Part shown: one piece after another, positions 31,818-42,677 of the stretch | How the letters are laid out: each line of letters opens with the position of its first letter | Numbering within the stretch: position 1 is the stretch's first letter | Source of the DNA: Nitrosomonadales bacterium | GTDB taxonomy: Bacteria > Pseudomonadota > Gammaproteobacteria > Burkholderiales > Gallionellaceae | Direction: 5' to 3' | Assembly: GCA_016218415.1 (NCBI GenBank) | Contig: JACRED010000006.1 | Location: 1 to 64,000 of the forward strand | Length of the DNA stretch: 64,000 nucleotides | Notes under the pieces: model-generated | Databases searched by the model: none | Told to the model about the DNA's origin: nothing | The model's input: only the letters and a program-made list of their open reading frames with translations | Translations under genes and position numbers: made by a program

Positions 31818-32336
31818 ATGAAATCATCGATGAACGATTCCGTATTGCCGCGCGCCCCATGGCTGGGGCTGCTAATTCTGCTCTGGGTAGCCGTGCTTTT
31901 GTCCGGCTGCAAGAGTTACGGCCCCATCGGCGCGCCGAATTTCGACCCGTCCTACAGCCGCACGCTGGAAAAAAATGAGCAGTTGCTGTATGCGGCCCGG
32001 ACGGAACTGATGATAGGCACCTACATGGAAGGCGAGGAAGAACTCTTCCCGTTGCATCCCGGGATGCTGTTGCTGACCAGCGAACGCATGATGTTCGCGC
32101 CGTGGAACGAAAAGCAGCAACGCTATGAACCGACTATCTGGACGGATTATCCGCACATTGCCCAGGTCAAGATGCACAACAACATCCTGCTGCAATATAT
32201 CGCCATTATCGCGACGGACGGAAACAAGTTTACCTATATGCTGGGCCAGAAAAGTGTTGATGCCGCCTATGCCATCCTGATGGAGCAAATCGGCAAGAGC
32301 CATCCGCTCCCCAAGCCTGCGGGACCGGCCACCTGA
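31818..32336 (+). CDS. Putative lipoprotein, unknown function
   Basis: Lipobox-like LLSGC after hydrophobic stretch; 172 aa. Confidence 0.7.
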   Translation: MKSSMNDSVLPRAPWLGLLILLWVAVLLSGCKSYGPIGAPNFDPSYSRTLEKNEQLLYAARTELMIGTYMEGEEELFPLHPGMLLLTSERMMFAPWNEKQQRYEPTIWTDYPHIAQVKMHNNILLQYIAIIATDGNKFTYMLGQKSVDAAYAILMEQIGKSHPLPKPAGPAT

Positions 32337-32350
32337 GCTCGAAAGAAGTT

Positions 32351-35083
32351 TTATTCGCCGATGTTCACAGAAGAAGGCAGTTTCATGCCGTTCGCCTGCA
32401 CCACGCTGATGCAGGCTTCCACCACCGCAGGGTCGTAATGCCTGCCTTTGCCTTTCGCGATTTCTTCCAGTGCCACCGTCATGCCCAGCCCCGCACGGTA
32501 AGGCCGGTGCGAGAACATCGCCTCAACCACGTCCGCCACACTGAGGATGCGCGCGCCGAGCAATATCTCGTCTCCCTTTAATCCCTGCGGATAACCCGAT
32601 CCGTCCACGCGTTCATGGTGCTGCAACACCATCTGCGCGATCGGCCAGGGGAAGTTGATGTCTTTCAGGATGTCATAGCCGGCCTGGGGGTGGGTCTTGA
32701 TTAAGCTGAACTCGATGTCAGTGATCTTCCCCGGCTTGCTGAGTATCTCTGCAGGGATCTGGATTTTCCCCAGATCATGCACAACGCCGGCGAGATGGAT
32801 GGCATGCGCCTGTTCGTCGGACAAACCCATTTGCACGGCAATCGCCGCAGCCAGATCGGCCACCCTGACCTGGTGTCCGGCCGTATAGGGATCGCGCATT
32901 TCCACGATGCTGGCAATCGCCCGCACCGAATCTTCCAGGCTGTCCTGCAGTTGCTCAAGATGTTGCTGGCTTTGCTTCAGGGCGAGATCGCGTTCCTGAC
33001 TGGTGTGCAGCGCGCGCACGCCAAAAGCCAGATCATTCGCCATTTCTTCCAGCAGGCCAACCTCATCGGGGACGAAGGCGTTCACTTCTTCTGCATATAC
33101 CGTGAGCGCGCCAAACACTTCGCCGTTGGCCAGCGGCAGCGAGATGCTGGCGGCATAGCCGCGGTTCAGCGCCGCATTGCGCCACGACAGATGGCGCGGA
33201 TCGTTGGCGAAGTCCTGGCATAACTGCGTGGTGCCGCTGCGGATGGCGCGGCCGGTCGGCCCCATGCCGCGCTCGGTCTCCGCCCAAGTGATGTCCACGG
33301 TATCCAGGTAACCCTCATCATGGCCGGCACGCGCCACGGTTTTGATGGACTTGTTTTCATCGTGCTGCTTGTAGCCTACCCAGGCCATCCGGTAGCGGCC
33401 CAGCTCGACGATGTTCTGGCAAACGGCCTGCAGCAGCTCCGCTTCACTCGTCATGCGCGTCAGGTTGCGGTTCACTGCGCTCAGCGTGGCAAGCGCGCGG
33501 TTGGAATGGTTGAGCGCGATTTCCGCACGCTTGCGTTCGGTGATATCCCTGTCTATGCCGCGGTAGCCGCAAAACTTCCCCTCGGCGTCGATAACCGGTA
33601 TGCCGCTTGTTTCCAGGACTACCTGATGACCATCCTTATGAAGATTGGTGTTTTCGAGGTTGGTGAAGGATTTCTCTTCAGCCACTATCATGCCGAAAGA
33701 ATCCGAGACCCGTTCGGCTTCTCCGGGCGGCATTAATTCGAAAGGGGTTCTGCCGATGAATTCACCGGACTTGTAGCCGAGGGTAGGGAATAGCTGCGGG
33801 CTGATGTAGGTATAGCGGAGGTGTTCGTCAGTCTCCCAGATGATGTCGCTGGTGGTTTCGACCAGATTGCGGTAACGCAGCTCGCTGTCGCGCAGTTCTT
33901 TTTCCGCCAGCCGGCTGTCCAGCGACTGTGTGATCTGAGTGGCTATGGATTGCAACAGGGCGCGTTCCTCGTCCAGGAATGGCGATTTGCCGTCCCCGGC
34001 CGCTGCCCCGGAATAAAATACCTCAACGTGACCGTGCTCCATGCCGGACATGTATATCGTTGTCGCCAGTTTCCATTCGGTTTCCCGGAATTGGGCGGAT
34101 ACGAATGTCTGTTCACCCAGGCAGATGCGCGCACAGGTGTGTGACGGGTCCAGCCAGGCGGCGGGGATGCGCCGGACACAGGCATCGAGCACCCGGTCCA
34201 TTGCCCTGTCTTTATCCAGCAACAGATTGGTGATGTCGCGCAGGCATTCCATTTCCTTGACCCGTTCGCCCAGATCGCGGGTGTGGCGCGCCAACGCCGC
34301 CTCCACCTGTTTGCGTTCGGTAATGTCGCGCACGATGCCGATAGCGTGCCACTGGCCGCTCAATTGGGCCGCGGAAACCGTCAGCTCGACCGGAAACGCC
34401 TCGCCGCTTTTGCGCAGTGCGGTCAGCTCGAGCAGTTTGCCGACAATCGGCCCCTCGCCGCTTTCCAGGAAATGCGTGTAGCCGTGCGCAAATTCGTCCC
34501 GAGCCCCGGATGGCGCGATCAGGATATGCAGTTCCCGCCCCATCGCCTCGGCGGCGGTGTAGCCGAATATCCGTTCGGCAGCGGCGTTCCAGAACGAGAT
34601 GCGTCCGTCGGGCTCCATCATGATGATGGCGTCCTGCGCCGATTCGCTGATCTTGCGGATTTTTTCCTCGGCCATCCTGCGTTCGCGCGCGCTTTGCTCC
34701 GCCGCCAGCGCGCGCTGCACGGCAGGTCCCAGCCGTGCCAGCCGGTCTTTCAGCACATAGTCCTTGGCGCCCGCATGGATCAGCTCCACCGCCTCGATGT
34801 CGGGAAGCGCGCCGGTGACCATGATCACCGGTATTTCCGGATGGTCGCGCCGCGCTATTTCCAGCGCGGCTTTGCCGTTGAAGTCGGGCAGATGGTAGTC
34901 CGACAGGATGATGTCGGGACGGAATTCTCCGAGCGCGCGGACGTAAGCATCCCGCGTTTGCACGCGCATCACCGTGAAAGCAAGGCCGGCTTTGCGCAGT
35001 TCGTGTTCCATCAGCTCGGCATCGGTCGGCGTGTCTTCCAGCATCAGGATGCGCAACGCCTCTTTCATTTTGGCTGGCTCCAT
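32351..35083 (-). CDS. Response regulator with PAS, GAF and HD-GYP domains (c-di-GMP phosphodiesterase)
   Basis: Receiver ILSDYHLP; HDLGKIQIP and HHERVDGSGYPQGLKGDEI. Confidence 0.93.
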   Translation of the reverse strand: MEPAKMKEALRILMLEDTPTDAELMEHELRKAGLAFTVMRVQTRDAYVRALGEFRPDIILSDYHLPDFNGKAALEIARRDHPEIPVIMVTGALPDIEAVELIHAGAKDYVLKDRLARLGPAVQRALAAEQSARERRMAEEKIRKISESAQDAIIMMEPDGRISFWNAAAERIFGYTAAEAMGRELHILIAPSGARDEFAHGYTHFLESGEGPIVGKLLELTALRKSGEAFPVELTVSAAQLSGQWHAIGIVRDITERKQVEAALARHTRDLGERVKEMECLRDITNLLLDKDRAMDRVLDACVRRIPAAWLDPSHTCARICLGEQTFVSAQFRETEWKLATTIYMSGMEHGHVEVFYSGAAAGDGKSPFLDEERALLQSIATQITQSLDSRLAEKELRDSELRYRNLVETTSDIIWETDEHLRYTYISPQLFPTLGYKSGEFIGRTPFELMPPGEAERVSDSFGMIVAEEKSFTNLENTNLHKDGHQVVLETSGIPVIDAEGKFCGYRGIDRDITERKRAEIALNHSNRALATLSAVNRNLTRMTSEAELLQAVCQNIVELGRYRMAWVGYKQHDENKSIKTVARAGHDEGYLDTVDITWAETERGMGPTGRAIRSGTTQLCQDFANDPRHLSWRNAALNRGYAASISLPLANGEVFGALTVYAEEVNAFVPDEVGLLEEMANDLAFGVRALHTSQERDLALKQSQQHLEQLQDSLEDSVRAIASIVEMRDPYTAGHQVRVADLAAAIAVQMGLSDEQAHAIHLAGVVHDLGKIQIPAEILSKPGKITDIEFSLIKTHPQAGYDILKDINFPWPIAQMVLQHHERVDGSGYPQGLKGDEILLGARILSVADVVEAMFSHRPYRAGLGMTVALEEIAKGKGRHYDPAVVEACISVVQANGMKLPSSVNIGE

Positions 35084-35085
35084 GG

Positions 35086-35541
35086 TTACTTGGGCAACAC
35101 CGGCGGATGGTTCACCAGCAGCCAGTAGAGCCCAAGTTCTGACACTGTCTTGGCGAATTCGTCGAACTCCACCGGTTTGCTGATATAGCTGTTGACGCCC
35201 AGCTGGTAGCTCTCCGCCACGTCGCGATCCTCCTTGGAGGAAGTCAGCACCACCACGGGTATGGTGCGGGTGTGCTCGTCGCTCTTGACCCGCCGTAACA
35301 CCTCCATGCCGCTCACCTTGGGCAGGTGCAGGTCCAGCAGTATGACCTTGGGGCCGCTCCCCACTGGTCGCCTGACAAAGGTTCCGGTGGCAAAGATGAA
35401 ATCCAGCGCCTCGGCACCGTCCTTAACCCACACCAGCTTGTTGGCGAGATTGTTTTTTTTCAGCGCCCGGATGCAAAGCTCGGCATCGGTCGGGTTGTCT
35501 TCCACCAGCAGGATTTCCACTTCTTCTACTGCGCTATCCAT
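35086..35541 (-). CDS. Single-domain response regulator (Rcp1-like)
   Basis: [43 protein letters not shown]...[21 protein letters not shown]. Confidence 0.93.
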   Translation of the reverse strand: MDSAVEEVEILLVEDNPTDAELCIRALKKNNLANKLVWVKDGAEALDFIFATGTFVRRPVGSGPKVILLDLHLPKVSGMEVLRRVKSDEHTRTIPVVVLTSSKEDRDVAESYQLGVNSYISKPVEFDEFAKTVSELGLYWLLVNHPPVLPK

Positions 35542-38488
35542 GATCTTTCTCCTTGCTCGGTAAAGAAAAATAAACCGTTGCGCCCTCGTTGACCTTGCCC
35601 TCGGCCCACACCCGCCCGCCGTGGCGGGTGACGATGCGCTTGACGATAGCCAACCCTATGCCCGTTCCATCGAATTCGGTCACGCTATGCAGCCTCTGGA
35701 ACACGCCGAATAATTTATCCGAGTACTGCATGTCGAAACCCGCCCCGTTGTCTTTCACAAAATATACGGTTTCGTTTTCCCCTGCAGAACTGCCCATTTC
35801 GATTCGCGCGCCTTCCTTGGCACGGCTGAACTTGATGGCGTTGGACAGCAGGTTGACGAACACCTGGCGCATCATGGCGCGATCGCCCATGGCCGGAGGC
35901 AGATGTCCGATTTCCACTTGCAGTTCATGTCCGTCTGTGGGCCGGAGTTCCTCGCAGACTTCGCGGGCCATGCTCTCCATGTCAATCTCGGAAAAAGTCA
36001 GTTCCAGTCGCCCGGCACGGGAGAATTTCAGGATGTCGTCTATCAGTTGCCCCATCCGGCTGGTGTTGTCCCGCACCACGTTGAGCAGCCTCTTGCCCTC
36101 ACCATCCAGCTTGCCGGCGTAATCCTCCAGCAGGATATGAGAGAACCCGTCTATGGCGCGCAGCGGCGTACGCAGGTCGTGCGAAACCGAATAGGAAAAG
36201 GCTTCCAGTTCCTTATTGGCGGCTTCCAGCTCGGTGGTCCTCGCTCTTACCCGGTTCTCCAGGTCATCCTTGAGAGCGGTGAGTGCGATTTCCGCGACTT
36301 TCTGCGCGGTGATGTCATGCACCGTGCCGACCGAACGCAGCGGGTTGCCGTCTTCGCCGAAATACGTCTCGCATTTTTCATTCACGTATTTCACCCGCCC
36401 ATCTTTCATCAGCAGGCGGTGCACGATGTCGTAGGGCTTCCTGTTCTTGACCGAATCGGCATAGGCGCTATTTACCATCTCGCGGTCATCTGGATGGATA
36501 GTGTCCAGGAAAGCCTGATAGGACGCGCCGAATTGTTCCGGGTCGATCTCGAAGATGCGGTAAATCTCGTCCGACCAGGTCAGCGTATTATTCACCAGAT
36601 CAAGTTCCCAGTTGCCCAGGCGGGCAATACGTTGGGCTTCGGCCAAGCCATGTTCGCTACGCCGCAGTTGTTCATCAGCTTTCTTGCGCTCGGTGATGTC
36701 CTCCGAAATGCCGAGCAGATAAAGCGGGCTGCCGTCATCGGCAAACACCGGGATTTTTCTCGTATGCAGATAGCGCTGACCCAGAAACTTTGTGCTGATA
36801 GGCTCGTCAGCTATATCCAGCATTTCCCTGCGCGCAATAATTTCCCTGTCCTTGGAGATGAAAAAATCCGCCTGGTCCCCGGGGAAAAAATCATAATCAC
36901 TTTTCCCCAACAACTCATCCCGTGTGTAGCCGAGCAACGCTTCCCCGGCCTTGTTGAATCGGACAAACTTGAGGTCCTTTGCATCTTTGACAAACAACAT
37001 ATTGGGAAGGTGCTCTATCAGGCTGTCGAGAAAATGTTCGTTCTTGCGCAATGCCGCCTCAGCTTTGCTTCGTTCGGTTACATCCCGCGCGGCGGCAAAC
37101 ACGCCGACCACATCACCGGACTCATCGTGGTAGACGCTGGCGTTGTACAGCACCTCGGTGATATGCCCGTCCCAGTGGCGAATGGCCAGCGGATAATCGG
37201 TGACGGAACCTTTGGCGAAAACCTCGCGGTAGCCCTCGCGCGCCTTGTCCGGATCGGTGAAGTAATCGGAGAAATCCGTCGCTATCAGTTCGGAACGGCT
37301 CCTGCCGGTGACTTTCTCAGTCGCCCGGTTGACGTCGGTTATTTTGCCTTCCGCGCTGATGGTCACCAGCGGGTCCAGGCTCGCCTCGATCAGGCTGCGC
37401 GCATATTGTGACGCCTTGCGTGATTCCGCAATCAACTCATCGGCAATAAGCGCAGCGTTGCGTCGTGTATTCAGATAAGACAGCATCAGAAAAAATGACA
37501 GGATGCTCAAGCTCGCGCCTCCCACCAGAATCATCCACGCTTTGCTGTAATCAATGCCGGATACGCTGCCTTGAAGCAGGTCAAAATGTATATTCCATTT
37601 TTTCCCGTTAAAATCCAAGTGGCGCTCAAGAGTGGCAAGTACTGCGATTGATGGGGCTCCTTTCCGGTTCCCTGTGCTGCCGTACAGCAAATTATCTGGA
37701 TTGGTGTTGAGACCATCATAAACTTGCAGGCGCAGATAACTGCGCTCGGAGGCGTCCCGTCCTTTGAGCACATCATGCAATAAGTCCGCCATGCGGAATG
37801 GGCTATATACCCAGCCATACAAGGCGGCACGACGCTGCTCGACGGTTCTGACTGGCGTCGCTTTTCGGTATACCGGAACATACATCAAGGTGCCGGCCTG
37901 CACATCCTTGCCGGTTTCCTGCACCAGCATAACTTTGCCGGACAAAGAAACGATATTTTTGTCGCGTGCCTGCTCCATCGCCGCACGGCGCACCGGCTCG
38001 GAATACATGTCATAACCAAAGGCACGCAGATTGCGGTCTTTGAATGGCTCCAGGTAAATAATCGAAGAATACACATCACGCTCGCCCGCCGGACTCACGG
38101 TGTATTTTGGGAAGCCCTGCCGGCGAATTTCCGAGGTGTGCTGGGCTAACCTGTGTTTGGGGATCAGCAGAGAAAACCCCAGGCCCTGGATCCCATTGAA
38201 GTGCTGGTCGATTTCCACACGTTCTGAATATGCATGCCACTCATTGCGATCAACGCTGTCCGAAGCATCGAATAATGCCGCACCACCCAACAGCACCTGC
38301 TTGTGCGCTTGCAAACGTCCTTCGATCTTGAGTTGGATTGCGTCGCAATCAGAAGCAAACTGGCGCTGCACGACCAAGTCGATATCCGACTTAACCGAGT
38401 AGCCGAAGTATCCCGTGGCAAGCAAACCGACCAACAGAATCAGCCACGCACCTTTGTTGCTCCTTGGGATGGAGTGCCAGTCAGACAT
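35534..38488 (-). CDS. CHASE-domain, multi-PAS sensor histidine kinase
   Basis: N-term CHASE-like region between TMs; His[24 protein letters not shown]; HATPase [22 protein letters not shown]. Confidence 0.94.
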   Translation of the reverse strand: MSDWHSIPRSNKGAWLILLVGLLATGYFGYSVKSDIDLVVQRQFASDCDAIQLKIEGRLQAHKQVLLGGAALFDASDSVDRNEWHAYSERVEIDQHFNGIQGLGFSLLIPKHRLAQHTSEIRRQGFPKYTVSPAGERDVYSSIIYLEPFKDRNLRAFGYDMYSEPVRRAAMEQARDKNIVSLSGKVMLVQETGKDVQAGTLMYVPVYRKATPVRTVEQRRAALYGWVYSPFRMADLLHDVLKGRDASERSYLRLQVYDGLNTNPDNLLYGSTGNRKGAPSIAVLATLERHLDFNGKKWNIHFDLLQGSVSGIDYSKAWMILVGGASLSILSFFLMLSYLNTRRNAALIADELIAESRKASQYARSLIEASLDPLVTISAEGKITDVNRATEKVTGRSRSELIATDFSDYFTDPDKAREGYREVFAKGSVTDYPLAIRHWDGHITEVLYNASVYHDESGDVVGVFAAARDVTERSKAEAALRKNEHFLDSLIEHLPNMLFVKDAKDLKFVRFNKAGEALLGYTRDELLGKSDYDFFPGDQADFFISKDREIIARREMLDIADEPISTKFLGQRYLHTRKIPVFADDGSPLYLLGISEDITERKKADEQLRRSEHGLAEAQRIARLGNWELDLVNNTLTWSDEIYRIFEIDPEQFGASYQAFLDTIHPDDREMVNSAYADSVKNRKPYDIVHRLLMKDGRVKYVNEKCETYFGEDGNPLRSVGTVHDITAQKVAEIALTALKDDLENRVRARTTELEAANKELEAFSYSVSHDLRTPLRAIDGFSHILLEDYAGKLDGEGKRLLNVVRDNTSRMGQLIDDILKFSRAGRLELTFSEIDMESMAREVCEELRPTDGHELQVEIGHLPPAMGDRAMMRQVFVNLLSNAIKFSRAKEGARIEMGSSAGENETVYFVKDNGAGFDMQYSDKLFGVFQRLHSVTEFDGTGIGLAIVKRIVTRHGGRVWAEGKVNEGATVYFSLPSKEKDHG

Positions 38489-38541
38489 GGCAACACCCGA
38501 CAGTTTTATTCGCTGGAAATATCATTTGATTACCCTTGATC

Positions 38542-39033
38542 TCAGCCTGCCACATGGGCGAAATACACATTCATGATGGACGATTCCTGCGATCTGACAT
38601 GCCGGTTCTCGAAGTCGCGGGTTAATTCCGGGCCGTGGGTCTGCAAATTGTATTGCGGTATCGTTGTGCCGACCGGGTAGGAGACGCTCTTGCACTTGAG
38701 GTTGTTCACCTTGCTGACGCCGTTGTCGCGCCGGACCTGGATAACGCCGGTGAATTTGTTGTCGTCTCCCATCTTGCCGATGACGTGGTAGCCGTGCTTC
38801 AGGGAATTCAGCGTCTGGTGGGGATAGGGCAGGCCGAAACTGAATTTATGCAGAGGGTGAATCGCGAAAATATATTCCTTGCCGGTCTCCGGTGCTTTTG
38901 TAGTGAATTCCGGCCCGGACGATTTGGCAGCCTCGTTTTGTCCACGTGCGGCCAATGCGAACGCAGCTGCCAGAATCAGCGCGTATCCCGCCGCGATCAA
39001 GGCAGTGATTGTATTGCTCGCCTGATTGAGCAT
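38542..39033 (-). pseudogene. Decayed PhnD-like periplasmic phosphate/phosphonate-binding protein
   Basis: KEYIFAIHPLHK...HGYHVIGKMGDDNKFTGVIQVRRDNGVSKVNNLKCKSVSYPVGTT...IPQYNLQTHGPELTRDFENRHVRSQESSIMNVYFAHVAG resembles PhnD-like sensors but appears to lack internal and C-terminal segments. Confidence 0.5.
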
Positions 39034-39151
39034 GACGACACCTCATTGAGTCAAGCCGGATTTTTACAAGCCATCCGGTTACCGGGGGCAGGTTATCACG
39101 GCGCCGGGTAAAGCGTAATACGGTTTACCCTGCGCAATTGCCAGGGGGCGA

Positions 39152-40648
39152 TCAACCCGCCAGCGGTTGCGGCCGCGAGATGCCGAAACCCTGCGCAAAA
39201 TCGATGCCGACCTCTTTCAGTTTTGCGATGGTCTCTTCGTTTTCCACCAGTTCCGCGACCGTTTTGATGCTGGCCTTCCTTGCCACGTTGCTGATGGCCT
39301 TGAGTGTCGCCAGATCGACAGGGGCGCGCAGGATATTGAAAATGAGGCTGCCGTCGATTTTCAGGAAATCCACCTGAAATCCACGAAGCAGATCGAACAT
39401 GACCTTGTCCCGCCCGAAGCCGCTGATCGCGACACGGCAGCCGCACTGTTTCACCCGTCGCGCGAATTCGGCAACGGTTGGGGTATCCGAGGCTAGTTCC
39501 GGGTACGGTATCTCGAAGCACAGGGCGGCCCCGTTAACCTCGTGTTCCAGCAGCGTCAATTGCAGGAATTCCGGGAAGCCGGGATCACCTATGGTTGTGC
39601 TCGACACGTTGATGAAAAACATCGAGTCGGTCAGTTTGTGATGCGGCGGATCCTGGCGGGCAAGCCAATCGGTGACATGCCGCACGACCCATCGGTCCAG
39701 ATGCACCATCAGCCCGAGTTTTTCGGCCAGCGGAAAAAACGCGCCCGGCGGAATCATGCCTTCCTCTTCCTCTATCAACCGGATCAGGATTTCATAGTGT
39801 TCGGGTTCACCGGAGGCGGCTGCCAGCGGCGTGATCAGCTGGCAGTACAAGCGGAAGTCGTCCTTTTCGATCGCTGCCATGATCCGGCTTGCATCCTTTT
39901 GTCCTGCAATCTGTTCGGTGAGCGAGTCGACAAACATGTCATGGCTGGACTTTTCATCCGCATGAGCGGGTGCTCTGGATTCCGTCTGGTGAGTCAGGTG
40001 CACATCGCCGGGTGAGGTGATGTCATTGATCAGCATGTAGAACCCGGTCACTTTGCCATCCTCGCCAAGCTGGGGGATGTGTTCAATGGACAGCCGGTAG
40101 ATCGCGCCATCCGGCATGTTCTGCGTCCGTTCATAGCGGACCGGATGCCCGTCCAGGGACTGGCGCATCGTGGCTGCAGTTTCCTGATAGACCTTGGTGC
40201 CGAGCACTTCGCGAATATGCCGGCCATTGATCTGCTCCGGCCTTAAACGCAACCAGTCCAGGAAAGCGCGGTTGTGATATTGGCAGCGTCCCTCGACATC
40301 GACGAGCGCGACCATGGTCGGCACAACTTCGTCGAGCAGATGCAGTCTTGGTTTGCCGGCGGCAACTTCCTTCTCTGCTATCTTGCGCAGTTGCGCTTCG
40401 CGTTCCAGCCGGGTTTTGATTGCCGACAATTGCGCCGTGCGCCGCGTGACTACCCATTCCGCGCGCGATCTGCGGGTTGCCTCGGCAAGTATTGCGGCCA
40501 CCAGAACCCCGGTCAGAAACGTGATCCATTGCGGGCCGAGTTGGGTGAAGTAGATCGCAAAAACGAGCGCGGCTGCGGTAATAACGACAGCGAGGGCCGA
40601 GACGAATGGCCGGACGGCATGAAAGATATTGCGGGCTTGCATTTTCAT
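39152..40648 (-). CDS. PAS-EAL domain protein with degenerate EAL active site
   Basis: EAL scaffold YEILIRL...FINVSSTTIGD...CFEIP...AISGFGRD (DDFG lost)...FLKIDGSLI...VAELVENEET...AQGFGISRPQPL. Confidence 0.88.
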   Translation of the reverse strand: MKMQARNIFHAVRPFVSALAVVITAAALVFAIYFTQLGPQWITFLTGVLVAAILAEATRRSRAEWVVTRRTAQLSAIKTRLEREAQLRKIAEKEVAAGKPRLHLLDEVVPTMVALVDVEGRCQYHNRAFLDWLRLRPEQINGRHIREVLGTKVYQETAATMRQSLDGHPVRYERTQNMPDGAIYRLSIEHIPQLGEDGKVTGFYMLINDITSPGDVHLTHQTESRAPAHADEKSSHDMFVDSLTEQIAGQKDASRIMAAIEKDDFRLYCQLITPLAAASGEPEHYEILIRLIEEEEGMIPPGAFFPLAEKLGLMVHLDRWVVRHVTDWLARQDPPHHKLTDSMFFINVSSTTIGDPGFPEFLQLTLLEHEVNGAALCFEIPYPELASDTPTVAEFARRVKQCGCRVAISGFGRDKVMFDLLRGFQVDFLKIDGSLIFNILRAPVDLATLKAISNVARKASIKTVAELVENEETIAKLKEVGIDFAQGFGISRPQPLAG

Positions 40649-40705
40649 TCCTCTTTTCAGCGAGTGAGCCTGCGCGGGAATGACAGATTAAAGGGTAGTC
40701 CGGGT

Positions 40706-42583
40706 TTAAACAATCTCCCCGCACAAGCGGATGCAGTTTTTCCCCGAGCTTTTGGCCTGATACATGGCGCTGTCGGCCCGGGTGATCAGTATCTGGGGAT
40801 CCATCCCATTGTCGGGATACAGGCTGATGCCGATGCTGCTGGAGAGCGAGAGGGTCTTGCCGGCAAGCTTCAGGGGTAAGGCAAGTTCTGACAGGATCTT
40901 TTCGGCAACGGATACCGCATCGCTGACATCGGCGATCTCGCTCAGCAACACCACGAACTCATCGCCGCCCAGGCGCGACAGGGTGTCGTCCTGACGCACG
41001 CAGCCGGCTATCCTGTGCGCGGCGGTCATCAGCACCTTGTCGCCGTTCTCATGGCCCAGCGTGTCGTTGATCTCCTTGAAGAAATCCAGATCCAGAAACA
41101 GCACCGCGACCATACGCTCATAACGTTTGGCACGCGCCAGCGCGTGTTCGATGCGATCCACCAGCCGCCGCCGGTTGGGCAGGCCGGTGAGCGTGTCGTG
41201 GTAGGCGAGATGGGCATGCTGTTCGGCCAGTTTTTTCTCGGTGATGTCGCGGGCGACACCGAGGAAGAGTTTTTCTCCCGCGGATTCGATCAGCCGAACG
41301 TTGATCTCCACCGGCAGCGTGCCGCCATCCTTGCGCAGGTGGACCGATTCGAAGGTGACTTGTCCGTGCAGCGCAATCATGTCCAAACGCATATGGAGTC
41401 CTTGGGCATATTCCGGGCTGAGCAAAACGCGCAGATTCATGGCTCGCATTTCCTGTTGCGTGTAGTCATGCACCCGGCAGGCGGTTTCGTTGGCATAGCA
41501 GATATTGCCTTGCTGATCGACCAGGAACACCGAGTCGTTCACGCTGTCCAGCAACAGGGCTTTCAGGCGGATTTCTTCCTCCGCGCGCTTGCGCGCGCTG
41601 ATGTCGCGCAGGAAAGAGAAAAAGTGTCCGCCATTCGCGGCTATAAAATTGACACTGACCTCGATATCGATGAGATGTCCGTCCTTGCAGCGATGCCTCG
41701 TCTCGAAGCGGTCGCTGCCGCAGGCCATCACTTTCTGGACGTGGCGTGCGGTTTCCTCGGGCGTTTCAGAGGCTTCCAGATCACTGATGTGCATCGCCAG
41801 CAATTCTTCGCGGGAATAGCCCGACAACTGGCATGCGGCATCGTTCACGTCCAGCAGTTGGCCCTGAGCGTCTATCAGCCAGAAGCCGTCCAGTGCGGCG
41901 CGCACGATGGTCTTGTAGCGCTCTTCCTCGTTTTCGCGCAGCTTTTGCGCGAGGCATTGTTTTTCAATCAGGATGGAAACTTGAGCCGCAATCTGCATAA
42001 AAAGCCGCTGATGCAGGTGCTGATAGGTGTTCTTCTGGCGGCTGGTGAAGAACAGGAAGCCGATGGGTCTGCCCTGCGCGACCAGCGGGCAGGCAAAGTT
42101 GGAGCGCATGCCTTCCTTGACCATCAGTTGCGTGGCACGTGAATCCGGATATTCGGCCAGATAGGCTTCGAGGTCGTTCAGGATGCGCGGCTGGCCGGTC
42201 GCCAGGACTTGCCGCAGGCTGCTGTTGCCGAGCGGGGCTGAATAACCGCGCTGCAAGATGACCTCGTTCGCATCCGAGCGCAGCCAGTGCTGGGTGAGCG
42301 TGGTTCGATCCTCGCTCACCAGCGCCAGCCCCATGCGGTTGTAGGGGATGATGGAATGAAACCGGTCGTAGATGCGATCCAGAATATCGTCCACCAGCAG
42401 GCCGGATGAAACGTCGTGCATGATGGATTGCAGCAGGTCGGTTTCGGTGCACTTCTGCTCCAGCGTCGCGGCGAGTTTGCGCAACTCGATGCCCAGCGGA
42501 TCGGATGCGGCATCGGCAGGGAATGCGGGTGAAAAGTTGCCGTCCTGCATCGCGCGGATGACTGCCAGATATTGATTATTCAT
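40706..42583 (-). CDS. GAF-PAS-GGDEF diguanylate cyclase
   Basis: HDTLTGLPNRRRLVDRIEHAL...RQDDTLSRLGGDEFVVLLSEI; intact GGDEF and RxxD I-site. Confidence 0.94.
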   Translation of the reverse strand: MNNQYLAVIRAMQDGNFSPAFPADAASDPLGIELRKLAATLEQKCTETDLLQSIMHDVSSGLLVDDILDRIYDRFHSIIPYNRMGLALVSEDRTTLTQHWLRSDANEVILQRGYSAPLGNSSLRQVLATGQPRILNDLEAYLAEYPDSRATQLMVKEGMRSNFACPLVAQGRPIGFLFFTSRQKNTYQHLHQRLFMQIAAQVSILIEKQCLAQKLRENEEERYKTIVRAALDGFWLIDAQGQLLDVNDAACQLSGYSREELLAMHISDLEASETPEETARHVQKVMACGSDRFETRHRCKDGHLIDIEVSVNFIAANGGHFFSFLRDISARKRAEEEIRLKALLLDSVNDSVFLVDQQGNICYANETACRVHDYTQQEMRAMNLRVLLSPEYAQGLHMRLDMIALHGQVTFESVHLRKDGGTLPVEINVRLIESAGEKLFLGVARDITEKKLAEQHAHLAYHDTLTGLPNRRRLVDRIEHALARAKRYERMVAVLFLDLDFFKEINDTLGHENGDKVLMTAAHRIAGCVRQDDTLSRLGGDEFVVLLSEIADVSDAVSVAEKILSELALPLKLAGKTLSLSSSIGISLYPDNGMDPQILITRADSAMYQAKSSGKNCIRLCGEIV

Positions 42584-42677
42584 GATGTCTGCTGCGCTGG
42601 TTAATGTGCTTTTTCATACTCATTGTTTCTTCCATCGACTCATGCGGCTCAAGATGCCCGAAATAGCAGCATGACTG

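Noticed and set aside
35903-37411. 502-aa plus-strand ORF opposite the histidine kinase
   Set aside because: Antisense shadow; the kinase motifs on the minus strand are unambiguous.
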